DNA from: Phragmites australis
Lineage: Eukaryota; Streptophyta; Magnoliopsida; Poales; Poaceae
Assembly: GCF_958298935.1 (NCBI RefSeq)
Contig: NC_084927.1
Location: 14,970,001 to 15,034,000 of the forward strand
Length of the DNA stretch: 64,000 nucleotides
Reading direction: 5' to 3'
The notes under the pieces are model-generated. The model did not search any database. It saw only the letters and a program-made list of their open reading frames with translations, and was not told where the DNA came from. Shown here in pieces: positions 23,620 through 35,840 of this stretch (within the stretch, counting starts at the first letter, position 1; each line of letters begins with the position of its first letter). The translations under genes were made by a program, and so were the position numbers.

Positions 23620-26534
23620 GTAAAATGCTACTCATGCCTCCCTCGTTGCCGTCGTCCGTGCGCCCCATCGTGGTCCCGATGCCGCTGGTTAACCCTCACG
23701 TGACCCCTGGAGTAGGTGAGGGGGTTAGGTGGGCCGACGTGTCTGGTAGGCCTAGTAAGGACCACCGGTGTCGAGGGCTCGTCGTGCGTGGGCTGGGTCC
23801 GAAGCGGTGCACTGGAAATCTGGGACTGCTGAAGGACGTCGTAGTCAGGTGTGCCCCCGAAGAAGTCACGGACGATGTCGTATGCGGTGTCGGGGCCAGC
23901 CTCATCCTCCTGACTAGGGTAGGAGGACTGTGAAGGCTCGGCAGGCGTCCATGTGTACTGGCTGGAGGGGCCTGTGAACAAATAATCACGTTAGATACGA
24001 ACAATATGGTATTGAAAGTAGCAGTAAAAAATGTATAATTGTACATGCGTGGTATGACGGTGCAGCAGAAGAAGGCCACGCTAACGTGCCGTAGTACGTT
24101 GCGGGGGGGGGGGGGTAGGGTGTGGGGCCGTCGAAGACGGACCGGCCTCGTCACCGAAGTAACCTGAGCACAGTTGTAACTTATTTTGCTGAAAGTACTA
24201 GAAATTAGGAAGAAGGGTTCCCGGAGTACCTGACTGTGGACGTACAGGGCTCAATCTACGAGGCTGCATCGAGACTTGTGCAGACGGACCTAATGAATGT
24301 TTAATAACAATAAGTAAAGGATATTGATCAATATTATTCAAAAGTATAATTCGTACCATGTTGCTCGGACCCTCCAAGATGTGATAGAAGGGGTCGTGTG
24401 GGTGCCGACAGTGAAGAACGTCGGTGCACGTCTGACGGCCGAGACGACTCGGCGTGTACACCACTCGTCTTGGGAGGCGGCCCTGCTACATCTGTGGTAG
24501 ATCGGCATGAGATGAGCTTCAGGGCGCGCGTCGTCTTGTCGAAAACCCATCTAATGAAGCTCGCAACACCGACGCACTTAGGTGATGCCCTTGCCGGACG
24601 CGGTCCATGGCAGCAGCTGCATCCCTATTTACATCATAAATAATATCTGTCTACGGATACGAACAATAGTGAACAATTAAAGTATACGGTTATGTTCATT
24701 CAATATGGAGTACGGACTTCAAAAAATGACTTACTGCTAAAGCGGCGTCCTCGTCCCAATGCACCGGGTATGTCTCCATTGTCGATGCGACGTGGCCCCG
24801 GACATCATTAGAGGTGTAGGTGACACGAGTCCGCGTACGAGGTATGTACCATCGTAGGTACTCCCTGAAGTTTCCCTCGGTGTGGGGACGCGCCTCATCA
24901 ACGACGTCCTGTAGCGCTTGGGCCCATGTTGCCACGTAAGGGGCCAAGCGGTCCACCCAGAGGTGGCTAGCTGGCTGGCCTTTCCGCGTGTACCTGCATT
25001 GAAACCACGGTAAATGTAAGTCAAACTGAAATGAAGGTTGCTCAAACTAAAATTTATCAAATGTACCTGTGGACGTGCAAGGGGACTGTACGGATGGGGA
25101 CGAGCGGGAATGCCTGGTGACGGCCAAACTGCCGCATGACGCGCTGCGGTGAGTACTCTTCGATGTAGATGTCGAAGACAAGGGGCACCTTGGTGAGCCA
25201 GTACTCCTCGTCGCGGGTGCACAAGGGTGACAATCCCAACCCTGCACGTGTATGAACGGACCGAGCGTTGTATGGCTCCCATACCACATCGTTAGGACGT
25301 AGCCTGTCAAACTGGGTACGAAAATGCTCGTACGTGCTGCGAGGCTGCTCGTGGGCCCAGTGTGGCTGAGTGAAAAACATCAATACAGATATTTAGAGAG
25401 TAACATAGTACGAACGAAACTGTTAATGTAAATTACGTACCCGTCGACGACACCACAGCGAGGCCATTGTCGGCGCGTCCTCGTCCATCTTGCCGTACCA
25501 CTCCTCTGGGTACGGGGAGCGATCCACCACCGGCCTACCTATGACGAAATGCTCGTACGACCATAGCTGAAGAAGAAGTGGACACCCAGCAAAAGTGGCT
25601 AGCGCCTCCTTCTTCGTGCATGCGTCGTAGAGTGCCCGATACGTCGCAGCAAGAACAGCTGATGCCCAGCTGAACTGCGGTACGTCCTCTGCATGCGCGT
25701 CCGCTATCAACCGGGCGTACGGCACAAGGGTCCTCGTAACCAGGTGGCCTTGGCCACTAGTGAACATCACCCACCCAAACAACCAAAGGAGGTAGGCCTC
25801 CAAATGTCTCGAGACTGCGTATGCGTTGGCTTGTGGGTGGATGTACGCCGGCTGCACATATGACTGGTGTCAGAAAGAATCATTACGACATAATTTGTTA
25901 GTAATCGATAGGTTGCATGTTACCGTACCTGGAACTATAGGATCCACTTCTTTGTTGGCCCTCGTGCATCGGCTAAGAACTCAGGCACGTACGGGGGTGC
26001 ATCCGCCTTTCGCTCCACCGGCCCAAATCACTGCTGCATGTCGTTCATCCAGTTAGCCTGCATATCGATCACCCCAACCGCAGCTCCCGCGCAAGGAAGT
26101 CCTAAGAGGTAGGAGACATCCTGCAGGGTCGGGGTCATCTCTCTGCACGGTAGGTGGAACGTATGTGTCTCCGGCCTCCAACGGTCGACCAGTGCTGCTA
26201 TCAGCGACCGATCGAAGTAGAAACGACGGGCCGCAACCTCGGGGTTCTCCGTCGATCGGGCCTCGACCAACCGGCAAAGCGGTAGGAGTCCGGCCGCTCC
26301 CAACCTATAAGTATTGCAGTACATCAATAATATGTAACAACAACAGCGAAATGATATGTAACACCATCAGCTTTTCTAAGTACCTGTGGGTCCAGCGCTC
26401 GTCTACCGTCAGCAGCTCTCCGGGGCCTCGTGGGCGAAACACTCCTAGCTCCGTCTGGTGCTCGGCGGTAAGAAGCTGCGATGCTTCTTGTCCACGGCAG
26501 GGTCCAAAAGCTCCGGGCTCGAAGGCTGAGCCAT
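23620..26534 (-). pseudogene. Plant mobile domain (PMD) protein gene in MULE, broken
   Basis: This resembles PMD proteins (MAIL family, often named serine/threonine phosphatase 7 long form homologs, without the phosphatase here). From ATG 26534 the start reads MAQPSSPELLDPAVDKKH; a one-base frame change near 26468 leads to TELGVFRPRGPGELL. Likely exons are 26534-26384, 26304-25929 (HTFHLPCREMTPTLQDVSYLLGLP, the PMD core), 25851-25441 (YLLWLFGWVMF), 25365-25067, 24993-24735, and smaller ones to about 23620, each with GT/AG borders. Stops fall in exon 2 near 26026 and 25935. PMD proteins in plants affect gene silencing and meristem upkeep; the domain is also known from transposons. Confidence 0.75.
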
Positions 26535-26689
26535 CTCTGCATTTGAAAGACATGTACATTAATACATTGAGAAATAAATACACGAACAACATACTTCGAA
26601 TGCAAATTAACCATATGCGAAATTAACACATATTAAAATGGTACAAAACTAGCTGACCTAGACAACAGGTGTATCACCGCCTGCACTTT

Positions 26690-28294
26690 TGGGACAATAT
26701 TTGTAAGTGTGACCTACTTCATTGCACTGACTGCATCACTTAATCCTAGGGCCAGCCTCGGATTCATCCATATCGTTACGAATCCGCCGAGATTGTCTTC
26801 GGCCCGGTGCGTTCTTCATCTTTCCCAAATCAGGCACATATATTCTTGAAGGCCCTGGGTTACTTGTAAAAGTGTCAACAATGCCGTAACCATACAGCTC
26901 CTGGTTCCAGGTGTTCAATACTTGATCTTTCATGAAATATTGTGACACATATTGCCTTTGTACTTCCTAGTTAGGAATGTTCCATCTAGGCATATGATGG
27001 GTCGGCAATATCTAAATGCTTTGATAGTTGCACCGAATGCAAAGAAAGCACGCTGCAACAATCTTTTTCCGCTGTACTCCACATCAGTAGAGGGGTAATG
27101 CTTGATATCATAGTAGCTGCCTGGATTTCTTGCACAAATTGTGGCTAATTGACAAGGTAGATTGTGATACGAATCTTCATATGTACCGAACCTAATCTCA
27201 ATAGCCTTTTGTTTCGCCCTCCATGCCTTCGCATAATTTATTGTGTACTGGAACCTTTGCTCAATAGCACGGATTATTGATCGTGGCTCATACCTTAGGT
27301 TTTCCACAATCTCTCCGTACATAACATTTGCAATGAAAGCAGAAGACAGGTTCCGGTGGGTGAACTCTATTTCCTCAATATGACAACTATGTTCCTTAAC
27401 TATCGAGCATTGCTAGTAGTCTGCCCATTTCCCTCTAAATGCGTGCACCCGCCAAGAGCACTGAGGAACCAAGCACTTCACATCGTACTCTCTTTTACTT
27501 GATTTAACAACCTTGAATTTCCTACGAAGAGACAACGACCAGAATTTCACAGCATCAATAACTGCCTCTTTTGTAGGGTACATAGCACCCTGTGACACCT
27601 CATTCTCATAGTATGGCCACGGTGTCTGGTCAGCCTCGCTAACCACCAACTTCGAAAATTCTTGATCCCGCCACTCTGCAGGAACTGCAGCATTACCCTC
27701 CTCATCAGAAGAATCCCCATCGACAAGGCCTTCCTCCAACTCTTCATCCTCCAAATCCATATCTTCAATGATGCTAGGGATGTGCTCCCCTTCATCAGCT
27801 ACACCCATCGGCTGCAGGTCTGGAACATCACCAACCTCCTCTCTGAACCCTACATTAGCCGCCTCTGACTCATCTTCCACTGCCTCACTTGGTCCTGCTA
27901 CTGCTTCTGCAGAGTTCACCTCATTTTGATCTTTCAGGTACGCCGCAGCTAATAAAACAAGCGGCATACCACGTTCACAACATATATCTACATACTACCT
28001 CCAAGTTGATGTGGCTTCGATGGGAATAAGCTCACCAAAGTATCCATGACTAGTACGGCTCAGAACACCTTTCAACTTCAGCTCATATTGCTGCGGATCC
28101 AGTTGGAAAAACTGCATGAGCCATTTGCACACCCCCACAATAGTCCTCTCATTAGCCTTACTAAGCCCCTTCATAACATGGCGAAATCTAGAGAGATCTA
28201 CACCGTTGGGACCGTACATAATTTCACCCTCACCATAATATATCTGAAAAATTAATTTATCTGCCATTCCTGAAAACACCCGCAAACATAACAC
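26690..28294 (-). pseudogene. mudrA-type MULE transposase, catalytic core deleted
   Basis: The frame runs from about 28294 through an N-terminal PB1-like region, an acidic linker (about 27950-27680 with DEEELEEG), a MuDR DNA-binding domain (about 27620-27420, CLVPQCSWRVHAFRG) and the start of the MULE transposase domain, reaching CLDGTFLTRKYKG (first catalytic Asp at 26984-26986). There, near 26945, the sequence jumps to the C-terminal region (NTWNQELYGYG...) and a CCHC zinc knuckle CSQCNEVGHTYKYC (about 26740-26690). The rest of the DDE core is missing. In-frame stops lie near 27994 and 27413 (the latter at a usual Trp). Intact MULE transposases mobilise elements through their inverted repeats. 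Confidence 0.8.
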
Positions 28295-28837
28295 ATGTTA
28301 AGACAACAAACTATATTTCTGATTATCGGATAAAATAGTTTTTAAATGCTACCCTAGGTTCACAAATTATCATCTACTGTTGACTCATACGTCCGCATGT
28401 ACAAGTAATATACTATAAACTATATACTACAAACAACATACTGAAAATAATATGCTATAAATAATATACTACAGGTAACAAATTGAAAATAATATACTAA
28501 AAATAATATTCTATATTCAACTATTATCGTGCAATTTTCTAACTAAATTTTACAATTTTCTAAACCCTAGATCTAAATATCTAAAATCTATGTCATATAC
28601 TACTACTGCACTAATTAACAATAATAAAAAGGATAAAAAGATTTACCTGAAACTTTTTTCCAAATCTGCAGCCCAAATGCAGCAGGGCTTCGCCGATCTC
28701 TCTTCCTCCCCTCTCCTCTCCTCTCTTCTCCTCTCTCTTCTCAACTTTTCTTTTTCTCCGAATTTTATGGTTTTTTCTCCATTTTTCAGGGTTTTTATAG
28801 ACTCCAGGGCGCAGGGGGCCGGCGCAGGGCGGCGGGC

Positions 28838-29098
28838 GGGAGGAGCCTTACCGCCCCCTGAGAGGGCGGTAAGGACCTTTACCCGCCCCCTCAGGGGGCA
28901 GTAAGCTATGGGGCCCGGGCGGGAAGGCCTACCGCCCTCTCAGGGGGCGGTTAGCACCCATACCCGCCCTCTCAGAGGGCTACAGCCCTCTAAGAGGGCG
29001 GTGGGCGCCTACTTTTGCAAATCTTTTCGCCGGGAATCTATTTATTTAAATTTAAACTAAAAATATATAAAAATAAAAAACTCCTTAAAATTTTCCCT
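28838..29098. repeat. MULE right terminal inverted repeat
   Basis: This is the reverse complement of the left repeat: CCGCCC...GGGCGG palindromes at 28850-29008, then CGCCTACTTTTGCAAATC and an AT-rich outer part. A pyrimidine-rich CTCTCC tract lies just inside at 28694-28745. Confidence 0.8.
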
Positions 29099-29396
29099 AA
29101 AAGCCCACGTGGAAAGCCCATTTGATTGATCATTTGGGGAAGAATTAAGGCCCATGTCTTCGCATCGAAGAGCCTCATCTAGTCAATCTCAAAAGAAAAC
29201 CACAGAGGATACAAGGCCGGCACCTTCATCAACGAGTTATTTAGTTTCCAGCCTCATCTCACAAGAAATTCTTGTCATGCAACATTATATATGCCATGAA
29301 AATTCCAGTCCTTTTTATTCGATCAGGTAAGTCCTGCATTTATGCGTACACTGACTTGGTATACATAAGACGTATCAGGTGGATAAATCTAGGAAC
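29099..29396. other. 3' flank of plantacyanin A
   Basis: AT-rich sequence with no frame of note between the MULE and gene A. It would hold the 3' untranslated region of the minus-strand plantacyanin gene. A short ATTCGATCAGGTAAG stretch at 29319 weakly resembles the equivalent flank of copies C and D. Confidence 0.4.
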
Positions 29397-29893
29397 CTAG
29401 TTTGCGGTGATAGCGATCTTCATGCCGTTCTTGCAGTGTCCCGGGAAGCCGCAGACGAAGAAGGATACGCCGCGGGCAAGGGTGATGCGGTCGCTCCCAG
29501 AGCTCCACACGGTAGCGTTGCCGGGAATCTCGCAGTCTTGAACTGCCTCAGCGTCCACCTGCACCACGTTGTGCGCGCCGGGCGGGTACCTGAACACTGC
29601 ACCCCACACGCACGCAGGCATCCAGTCATACGCGCTAATTAAGCAAGTAGGCTGTAGAAAGTGAAGAAACGTAACCCAAGCCAAGTTAAAGAAGACGACT
29701 CACAGAGAACGTCGCCTGCCCTGAAGGGCTTGTAGTTGGACCATTCTAGGACACCGAAGGTCCAGCCGGCTTTATCACCGACAGGCCACAGCCTCGACTC
29801 CGCAGCCACCACGCCGCCGCCGCCGCCTTCACGTTGAGCAAACACCATCACGCATAGGAACAACACCAAAATCTTGCTGCTTCTCCGTGCCAT
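29397..29893 (-). CDS. Plantacyanin (basic blue copper protein), copy A
   Basis: This is a secreted phytocyanin. The start is ATG 29893; exon 1 is 29893-29704 with a GTGAGT donor, and exon 2 is 29596-29397 with a CAG acceptor, giving 129 residues. A signal peptide (KILVLFLCVMVFAQ, about residues 7-20) is followed by a Gly run and the mature start ESRLWPVGD. All four type-1 copper ligands are present: His72 (PGAHNV), Cys112, His117 and Met122 (CGFPGHCKNGM), plus the disulfide pair Cys85 and Cys118. Phytocyanins of this type act in the cell wall as small electron carriers; some affect pollen tubes and anther development. No GPI-anchor tail is seen, fitting plantacyanin rather than uclacyanin. 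The single intron matches copies C and D. Confidence 0.93.
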
Positions 29894-29945
29894 TTCTACG
29901 GATCACGAGTGTCACAGTTGCTGCTTGTAGGAGTATATAGCCAGC
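29894..29945 (-). promoter_or_regulatory. Plantacyanin A core promoter
   Basis: On the minus strand a CTATATACT TATA box lies at about 29930-29938, roughly 40 bp before the start codon, implying a very short leader. The same box is kept in copies B and C but not D. Confidence 0.55.
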
Positions 29946-31450
29946 AATGAGAAGATGCGCAGACGGAGGCTACCTGTTGGTGCAGTTTTATAATGGTTAT
30001 GGTACTTCGATACGGTTATTATTTGCCAATAAAAAAGTTTGGTATTATTAATTCTCTGCCTCTATCTCTGGTCTTCAGTGAGTAGTATTACTTAAGGCAT
30101 TTATTATTTCTTCCAAATTAGATTTGCAAAGACTGAGGATTCAAAATTTATTAGATTAGCAAAGATCCATTTATTATTTCAATTGTATGGATTTAAAATC
30201 TTATTTCCCCAAAGTAACAAAATAATAATAATATTACTATAAATGTTGGGCATTCACAAAATAATTCTGTTTCAGCTTTTAATGAGTGTTACAAGTTCCA
30301 ATTTATATTTTAATGTTTTAGCATGGCACTATAAAAGCATTAAAGACATTAAATGAATGAATAAAACTAGTGTAGGTGTAGGATCCCAGAAAACTAATAT
30401 GACAATCAGATGGTGGTTGAATGATTGCAACACCTAAAATCAAATTTTAATGGTTCACAATTGGCCATAAAGAAAAACCTAACTTAACCTCATAATTCCA
30501 CTCGAGACAGCTGCAGACACATTAGCAAAAATAACGTAGCTCTCAATCTGTAGCTCTGAGTAACTTCAAATTTTGACAATAGAAAGTATAGACAATTATG
30601 CACCTAACCTAACAAGATCCACATTAATCGGATATCTGCATCAAAAATTACAAGCCTTGAAGGCATAGTGTTTAAGATGGTGACGAGAATTGATTAAAAT
30701 CTAATTTCGAGATTAAGAAAAGATTACGAAAAGTTAATCAATGAAAATATTCAGGTCACTTACTTAATACCTTACCTGTTTTTGATAAATCAAACCAATA
30801 CTAAACTCACTGAAACATGAAATCAATTGAAAACCAAAACCGAACCTGCAACAAGATGAACAATGAAAGTGGAACGAGATTACCAGCACATCGACTTGCA
30901 AAACTCCATCTTTACTGCTAGGATATGTTCACAAGATGTCTCTCAAATGCAAACTACAAAAATTCTCTACGAAATTATAATGCCCTAGATGGGTTTTTTT
31001 TTCTCCGAACAAAAACCAGCGTCGTTGCCTACTTTTCTCTTTATTTTTCTCTCCGAAAAAACAAGAAAAGTCTAAATTTCGATGCACGTAAATCCCACAC
31101 CATGCAAAGTTTTTTTTAATTCACTATCACACATGCACATAAGCCCACGGCTTTTGATTTGTGTACCAATTTGCCTATGAAATGTCAAAAGTTGCTTCTT
31201 CTTTTTTTCCAAATTTTGCTTATCAAAAACCATATTATCTTTGTGCAAATTTCTCCTATCTTTTGCTTGTGAAATTTGCAGAAGTTGTTTTTTTATGTTT
31301 AATTCACTATGTTTTTTTTCTCTTAAATTTGATTTTACATAACAGAGTGCCTATACTCTTTCCACCTTGATTTGCTCTGTCAAAACTGGAAACAAACTGA
31401 TTTGCTCAGTCAATATCTAGTCTAATTTGCCTACACATTTAACAGAATTG
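29946..31450 (-). repeat. Upstream region of plantacyanin A, shared with B and C
   Basis: An AT-rich upstream region without genes. About 29900-30870 is closely repeated at 33525-34499 (copy B), and its first 500 bp again at 46780-47410 (copy C). The part 30873-31450 reappears at 35841-36470. This defines the tandem repeat unit of the cluster. Confidence 0.8.
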
Positions 31451-32268
31451 CTTTTATATATACGGGTGAGTAAGGGATGAACATATGGTCTTCCCATCTT
31501 CATAAGCGCATCATGCTCCCTGCCTCATTTTTCTCTGCTGCTTCCCTCCTCTGGCCCTTGAATGCCTAATAACTAGATTAGAAAGGATGGAGCCTATTCG
31601 TATAATATTTTACTAATAATAGATGTGCATACTATATTACAATAGCATACACGAAAATTAGCACCGTGCAAAAAAGAATCTCCTTTTTATACTAGAGGTA
31701 GGCACCACACACCAAGTCATGGTTAACTAGCACTCTGTCTTCCCCGACCGAATAGTCCCACAGCTGACAATGTGCGCATGTCAGCCTACTTCAGTCCTGC
31801 AGAGTTAGATTGGAACACATCCACCTCCGCTCTAGGCTTCGAAGCTGATCACACCACACTCTAATGCCCGAACTACCGAAGTTGTTGTGGAGTGTTGTCT
31901 TTGGTGTCCAGCAACTCTAGACGCCAGTGGTTAGACCGGATCACCCATCCGATTAGACTGCAAGTCTTCTAAAACGTGCCTCTAACGCCACATCACCATG
32001 TATTGTTCTCTAGTCCAAATGTTTTGCAGGACATCTTGAACCGCTAGAACCTCAGTTCCTAGTTCAGGTCCTGTCATTGGTTATGTTCACCCTCAAAACA
32101 CTCTTTTACTTCAAAAACCACGAAACTACTTACAGGCACAAATTCTTTTCAACTTGATCGGTCCTTGCAACATCACTCAAATGAGTGTATTGTATCCAAG
32201 CAACAAGATCATACAACTCCACGGGCATATCAAAGCATCATATTAGCAATACATGCACATTACTTATG
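31451..32268. other. Unassigned intergenic sequence, possibly old retroelement LTR
   Basis: No open frame or terminal repeats are clear. The stretch 31680-32268 has the mixed composition of an old LTR but no partner. It is missing from copy C, where a gypsy element stands at its right edge. Confidence 0.3.
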
Positions 32269-33429
32269 TCATTATACTAAATCACTTTGCTATGCCCATT
32301 TCATTATGAAACAAAATTTATATCCCTCATGATCTCACCGTAGACAACACTTGCACATAGTTTCGTAATGTAAGATTCTCTCTACGATAGATCTTGTTAT
32401 TTATTGTTGTGATAACACTGTGATTATCATAACATAATACTTAGGGAAGCGAGTAGGTGCTCAATGGGTAGTTCTAGGTCACTATTTAGTTTATTTTTTC
32501 CTTAATTTAAATAAGTGGGAGTGAATATCTAGTTTATTTTTTTGAGTTTTAGGTCAACCCAATGACAAAAAATACAATACTTACACCCCTAATAATACCC
32601 TTTTATTTAGTGTCGTGGGAGCGATCCTTTAGCCCCCATCTAGTCATGTGAAGCAAAGTAGTAAAGAAAAAAAAGGCTACCTTAGGAGACCATTGCCAAC
32701 CGCCTGCCAGTAGGGTTGAAAATGGGCGGGGGGAAATCCCATCCCGTCTCATCCCGTTTTCTATTTTTATCTTGACTGTTTTTAAATTTTCTAGATTTCA
32801 CAAAAACGGGACAAAACCCTTGACTGTTTTTAAATTTTCTAGATTTCACAAAAACGGGACAAAACCGGTAAAGTTGATGCAAAAACGGGTTCAAAAATAG
32901 TTTCGCTGTTTTCCTGACATATTTTTAAAATCCTATTTTTAATTGGAATATTCCTGTGGAAATCCTGTTTTCATATGAGCCCAATGTGACATGCCAACAC
33001 GTCAACAACCCAGCCCACCGAACTAATCGGCCTCAACCTCAAACCTGGCCACCACCAGAATGATTATACGGGGCCTAGCCACCCCTGCCTCGCCCTCAAA
33101 CCCTAACCATCAGGCACTAGCTGCCGCTCCCTCGGCCCCGGCCTGCGCGACGTTGCCCTCGGCCCCCGACCTGAGTACCTTCCCTGGTCTGCGCGTGAGC
33201 GCATCTTCCTCAGCTTGCGCACCATCACCCTCGGCCCCACCTTGCGTGCCGGCCCTGACCTACATGTTGTCACCCTCTCCACCGCCTCCCGCTCTCTCCT
33301 CTCCTCCCTGACCCCAACGAGGACGCGCCTGCTCCTATCCACGACCATTGCCGCCACCATGTCTGCCGCCTCCGACTCTGCAAACGAGTGCTCCATGTCT
33401 GCTTCCACTTGCAAGGTTGTTGACTCCCA
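32269..33429. repeat. Duplicated segment (copy at 54882-55960)
   Basis: The segment starting TCATTATACTAAATCAC is repeated in diverged form at 54885 onward, through the TAGGGTTGAAAATGGGCG stretch (32713 and 55327, resembling a hAT end) and into the amidohydrolase-like exon. A 48-bp direct duplication (units starting TGACTGTTTTTAAATTTTCT at 32773 and 32821) is present only in this copy. Confidence 0.75.
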
Positions 33430-33434
33430 CCTCC
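33060..33434 (+). pseudogene. Amidohydrolase_2-type gene fragment, 5' end only
   Basis: On the plus strand the frame from about 33215 reaches TSTCKVVDSHL just before 33430. The longer copy at 55767-56171 continues this as VVDSHLHIWAS, the N-terminal metal-binding D-x-H-x-H strand of amidohydrolase_2-type TIM-barrel hydrolases. Here the sequence breaks off after the first His-equivalent region and joins antisense plantacyanin sequence in a CCG-repeat. The upstream Pro/Ala/Ser-rich part resembles a transit peptide. Only the first strand of the barrel is present, so no enzyme can form. Confidence 0.6.
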
Positions 33435-33524
33435 GCCGCCGCCGCCGCCACCGCCGCCTTCACGTTGAGCAAACACCATCACGCATAGGAACACCACCAA
33501 AATCTTGCTGTTTCTCCGTGCCAT
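33430..33524 (-). pseudogene. Plantacyanin copy B, signal peptide only
   Basis: From ATG 33524 the frame reads MARRNSKILVVFLCVMVFAQRE and enters an expanded Gly run (GGC codons, about 33430-33455), then continues into antisense amidohydrolase sequence. The mature copper domain and exon 2 are absent. The upstream region with its TATA box is intact, so a short chimeric transcript is possible, but the product would be a signal peptide followed by unrelated sequence. Confidence 0.85.
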
Positions 33525-34499
33525 TTCTACGGATCACGAGTGTCACAGTTGCTGCTTGTAGGAGTATATAGCAAACAATGAGAAGATGCGCAGACGGAGG
33601 CTATCTGTTGGTGCAGTTTCATAATGGTTACGGTACTTCGATATGGTTATTATTTGCCAATAAAAAACTTTGGTATTATTAATTCTCTGCCTCTATCTCT
33701 GGTCTTCAGTGAGTAGTATTACTTAAGGCATTTATTATTTCTTCCAAATTAGATTTGCAAAGACTGAGGATTCAAAATTTATTAGATTAGCAAAGATCCA
33801 TTTATTATTTCAATTGTATGGATTTAAAATTTTATTTCCCCAAAGTAACATAATAATAATATTATTATTATTATAAATGTTTGGCATTCAAAAAATAATT
33901 CTGTTTCAGCTTTTAATGAGTGTTAAAAGTTCCGATTTATATTTTAATGTTTTAGCATGGTACTACAAAAACATTAAATACATTAAATGAATGAAAGGAC
34001 TAGTGTAGGTGTAGGATCCGTAAAAATAATATGACAATCAGATGGTGGTTGAATGATTGCAAAACCTAAAATCAAATTTTAATGGTTAACAATTGACTAA
34101 ATGAAAAACCTAACTTAACATCGGAATTACACTAGATATAGCTGGAGACACCTTAGTAAAAATAACATAGATACCAATCCGTATCTCCGAGCAACCTCAA
34201 ATTTTGACAGTAGAAAAAGTGGAGCCAATTTCACACCTAACCTAATAAGATCCACATCAACCGGATATCTGCATCAAAAGTTATAAGCCTTGAAAGCATA
34301 GTGTATAAGATGGTGACCAGAATTAAGTAAACCCTAATTTCAAGATTAAGAAATGATTACAAAAAGTTAATAAATGAAAATGTTCAGATCACTTACTTAA
34401 TACCTTACCAAGATTTTTGATAAATCAAACCAATACTAAACTCATTGAAGCACGAAATCAATTAAAAACAAAAACCAGACATGCAACAAGATGAACAAG
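33525..34499 (-). repeat. Upstream region of plantacyanin copy B
   Basis: Closely similar to 29894-30850, with the TATA box at about 33561-33569. It breaks at AACAAGATGAACAAG where the CACTA element is inserted, and resumes at 35841. Confidence 0.8.
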
Positions 34500-35840
34500 C
34501 ACTACCGAAAATATCATCACCGCCGGTTCTAAAATGGCATCACTGTCGGTTTGGAACCGATAGTAATAGAGTTATCATAAATTATTTATGTTACAAACCG
34601 GTAGTAATATTCAGTCCCAAATTTGTTGTTTTTTAGACCGAATCGGTTCCAAAACTGTTGTTTTTTAGACCGAATTTTTTGTTTGCGATCAACGAACGAA
34701 CCCTGCGCCACCCGCAACTTCTTTGGGAGTTGAACTTGTAAATACATTAATTTACATGCACGTGCAATTTGTGTGAGTCAAACCTGCAACCTCAACCCCT
34801 ACGCGAAGCTACTTTACCATCTCACCTCACAGTTTTACTTGATGGCTATGGGATAATTTATTCTTTTGACCTTTAATGCTCAAATCTTTGGATGATTATT
34901 TGGACATATAGATGGCTTTAAATGAAAAGTTATCAACTACAAAGTTGTACATCTCGATGAGATCTAAAATTTTCACATAAAATTTGTCTCCAACTAACTT
35001 TGTATGTAAAAGTTTGTCTTCAATTCATGCATTGTTCGATAAAATAGCTATAATTTTTACATACGGAATGTGATTTCGATGTTCAACCTCTACTTTGGAA
35101 GCTAACGAGGAGGCACAAATATAAAATATACACATGCTTACACCTGTACCATTCTCGACCACCCTAAAAAAAGGCTCAGAAGACCCTCGATAGAACATCT
35201 GATGTTTTTAGTGGAAAATTGATCTTCTCCAATTTGTTTGAAAATTTTTAGAGATATAGTGTTATATCTGAAAGATAGTGCTATACAAACGTTTCATCAA
35301 TTAGGGTTATCAAATTCGTGATAAAAATATTTGAAATTATAGTTCTCAATTTTGTGACTTTGTGTGTGGTTTTTTCAATCATTCCTACTAGTGTTACAAT
35401 AGATCCAGTAATTTACTTTGTGATACAGTACGTGGTTTTTCCTTCAACAGTCTTTTGATAATTATTTGGGCATATATGGATTCATAATAAAGTTATCAAC
35501 TACGAAGTTTTAGATCTTGTCGAGTGCTACAATTTTTATATAAAGTTTTTCTCCATCTGACCTCAATGAGGTTATGAATTTTCGAAGATAAGTTGCATTT
35601 TACTATCATCGCCGGTTTATATAATGAACCAGCAGTGATAATTCCTCTATTATCACTGTTAGTTTATGATAGAAACAACAATGATAATATGAACCGACAA
35701 TGATAGTACCATTGCTAGTTTTTGCTGGATAGGCTATTAGTTCTAGTTTTTTTTTTAAATTGACAGTAATATTTTTAATTGTCGGTTATTTTTAAATCGA
35801 CAGTGAAAGGAGGGCATAAATGATCTTTTCTGTAATAGTG
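34500..35840. mobile_element. Non-autonomous CACTA element 1
   Basis: The element starts CACTACCGAAAATATCATCA and ends GATCTTTTCTGTAATAGTG, inverted terminal repeats typical of CACTA elements. It carries the subterminal words ACCGGCAGTGAT / ATCACTGTCGGT in both directions and has no transposase. The empty site is visible in copy A (30860: AACAAGATGAACAATG), which confirms an insertion. The three bases next to each end are AAG and AAT, a near match for a 3-bp duplication. Confidence 0.85.

Larger units (their letters stand above)
21998..29098 (-). mobile_element. Mutator-like element (MULE) with PMD and GRF genes
   Basis: About 210-260 bp long inverted repeats bound a 7.1-kb segment. The shared block runs from GAGTTTAAATTTAAATAAAT through the GC-rich palindromes on the left (about 22030-22195), and its complement lies at about 28850-29060. 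Inside, all genes are on the minus strand: a mudrA-type transposase (28294-26690), a PMD gene (26534-23620) and a GRF zinc-finger gene (23167-22676). Outer ends are set by similarity to about 5 bp. A 9- or 10-bp target duplication was not found. Confidence 0.8.

Noticed and set aside
26165..26626. 153-codon plus-strand frame
   Set aside because: Antisense to the PMD exons, which have the PMD core and splice borders on the minus strand.
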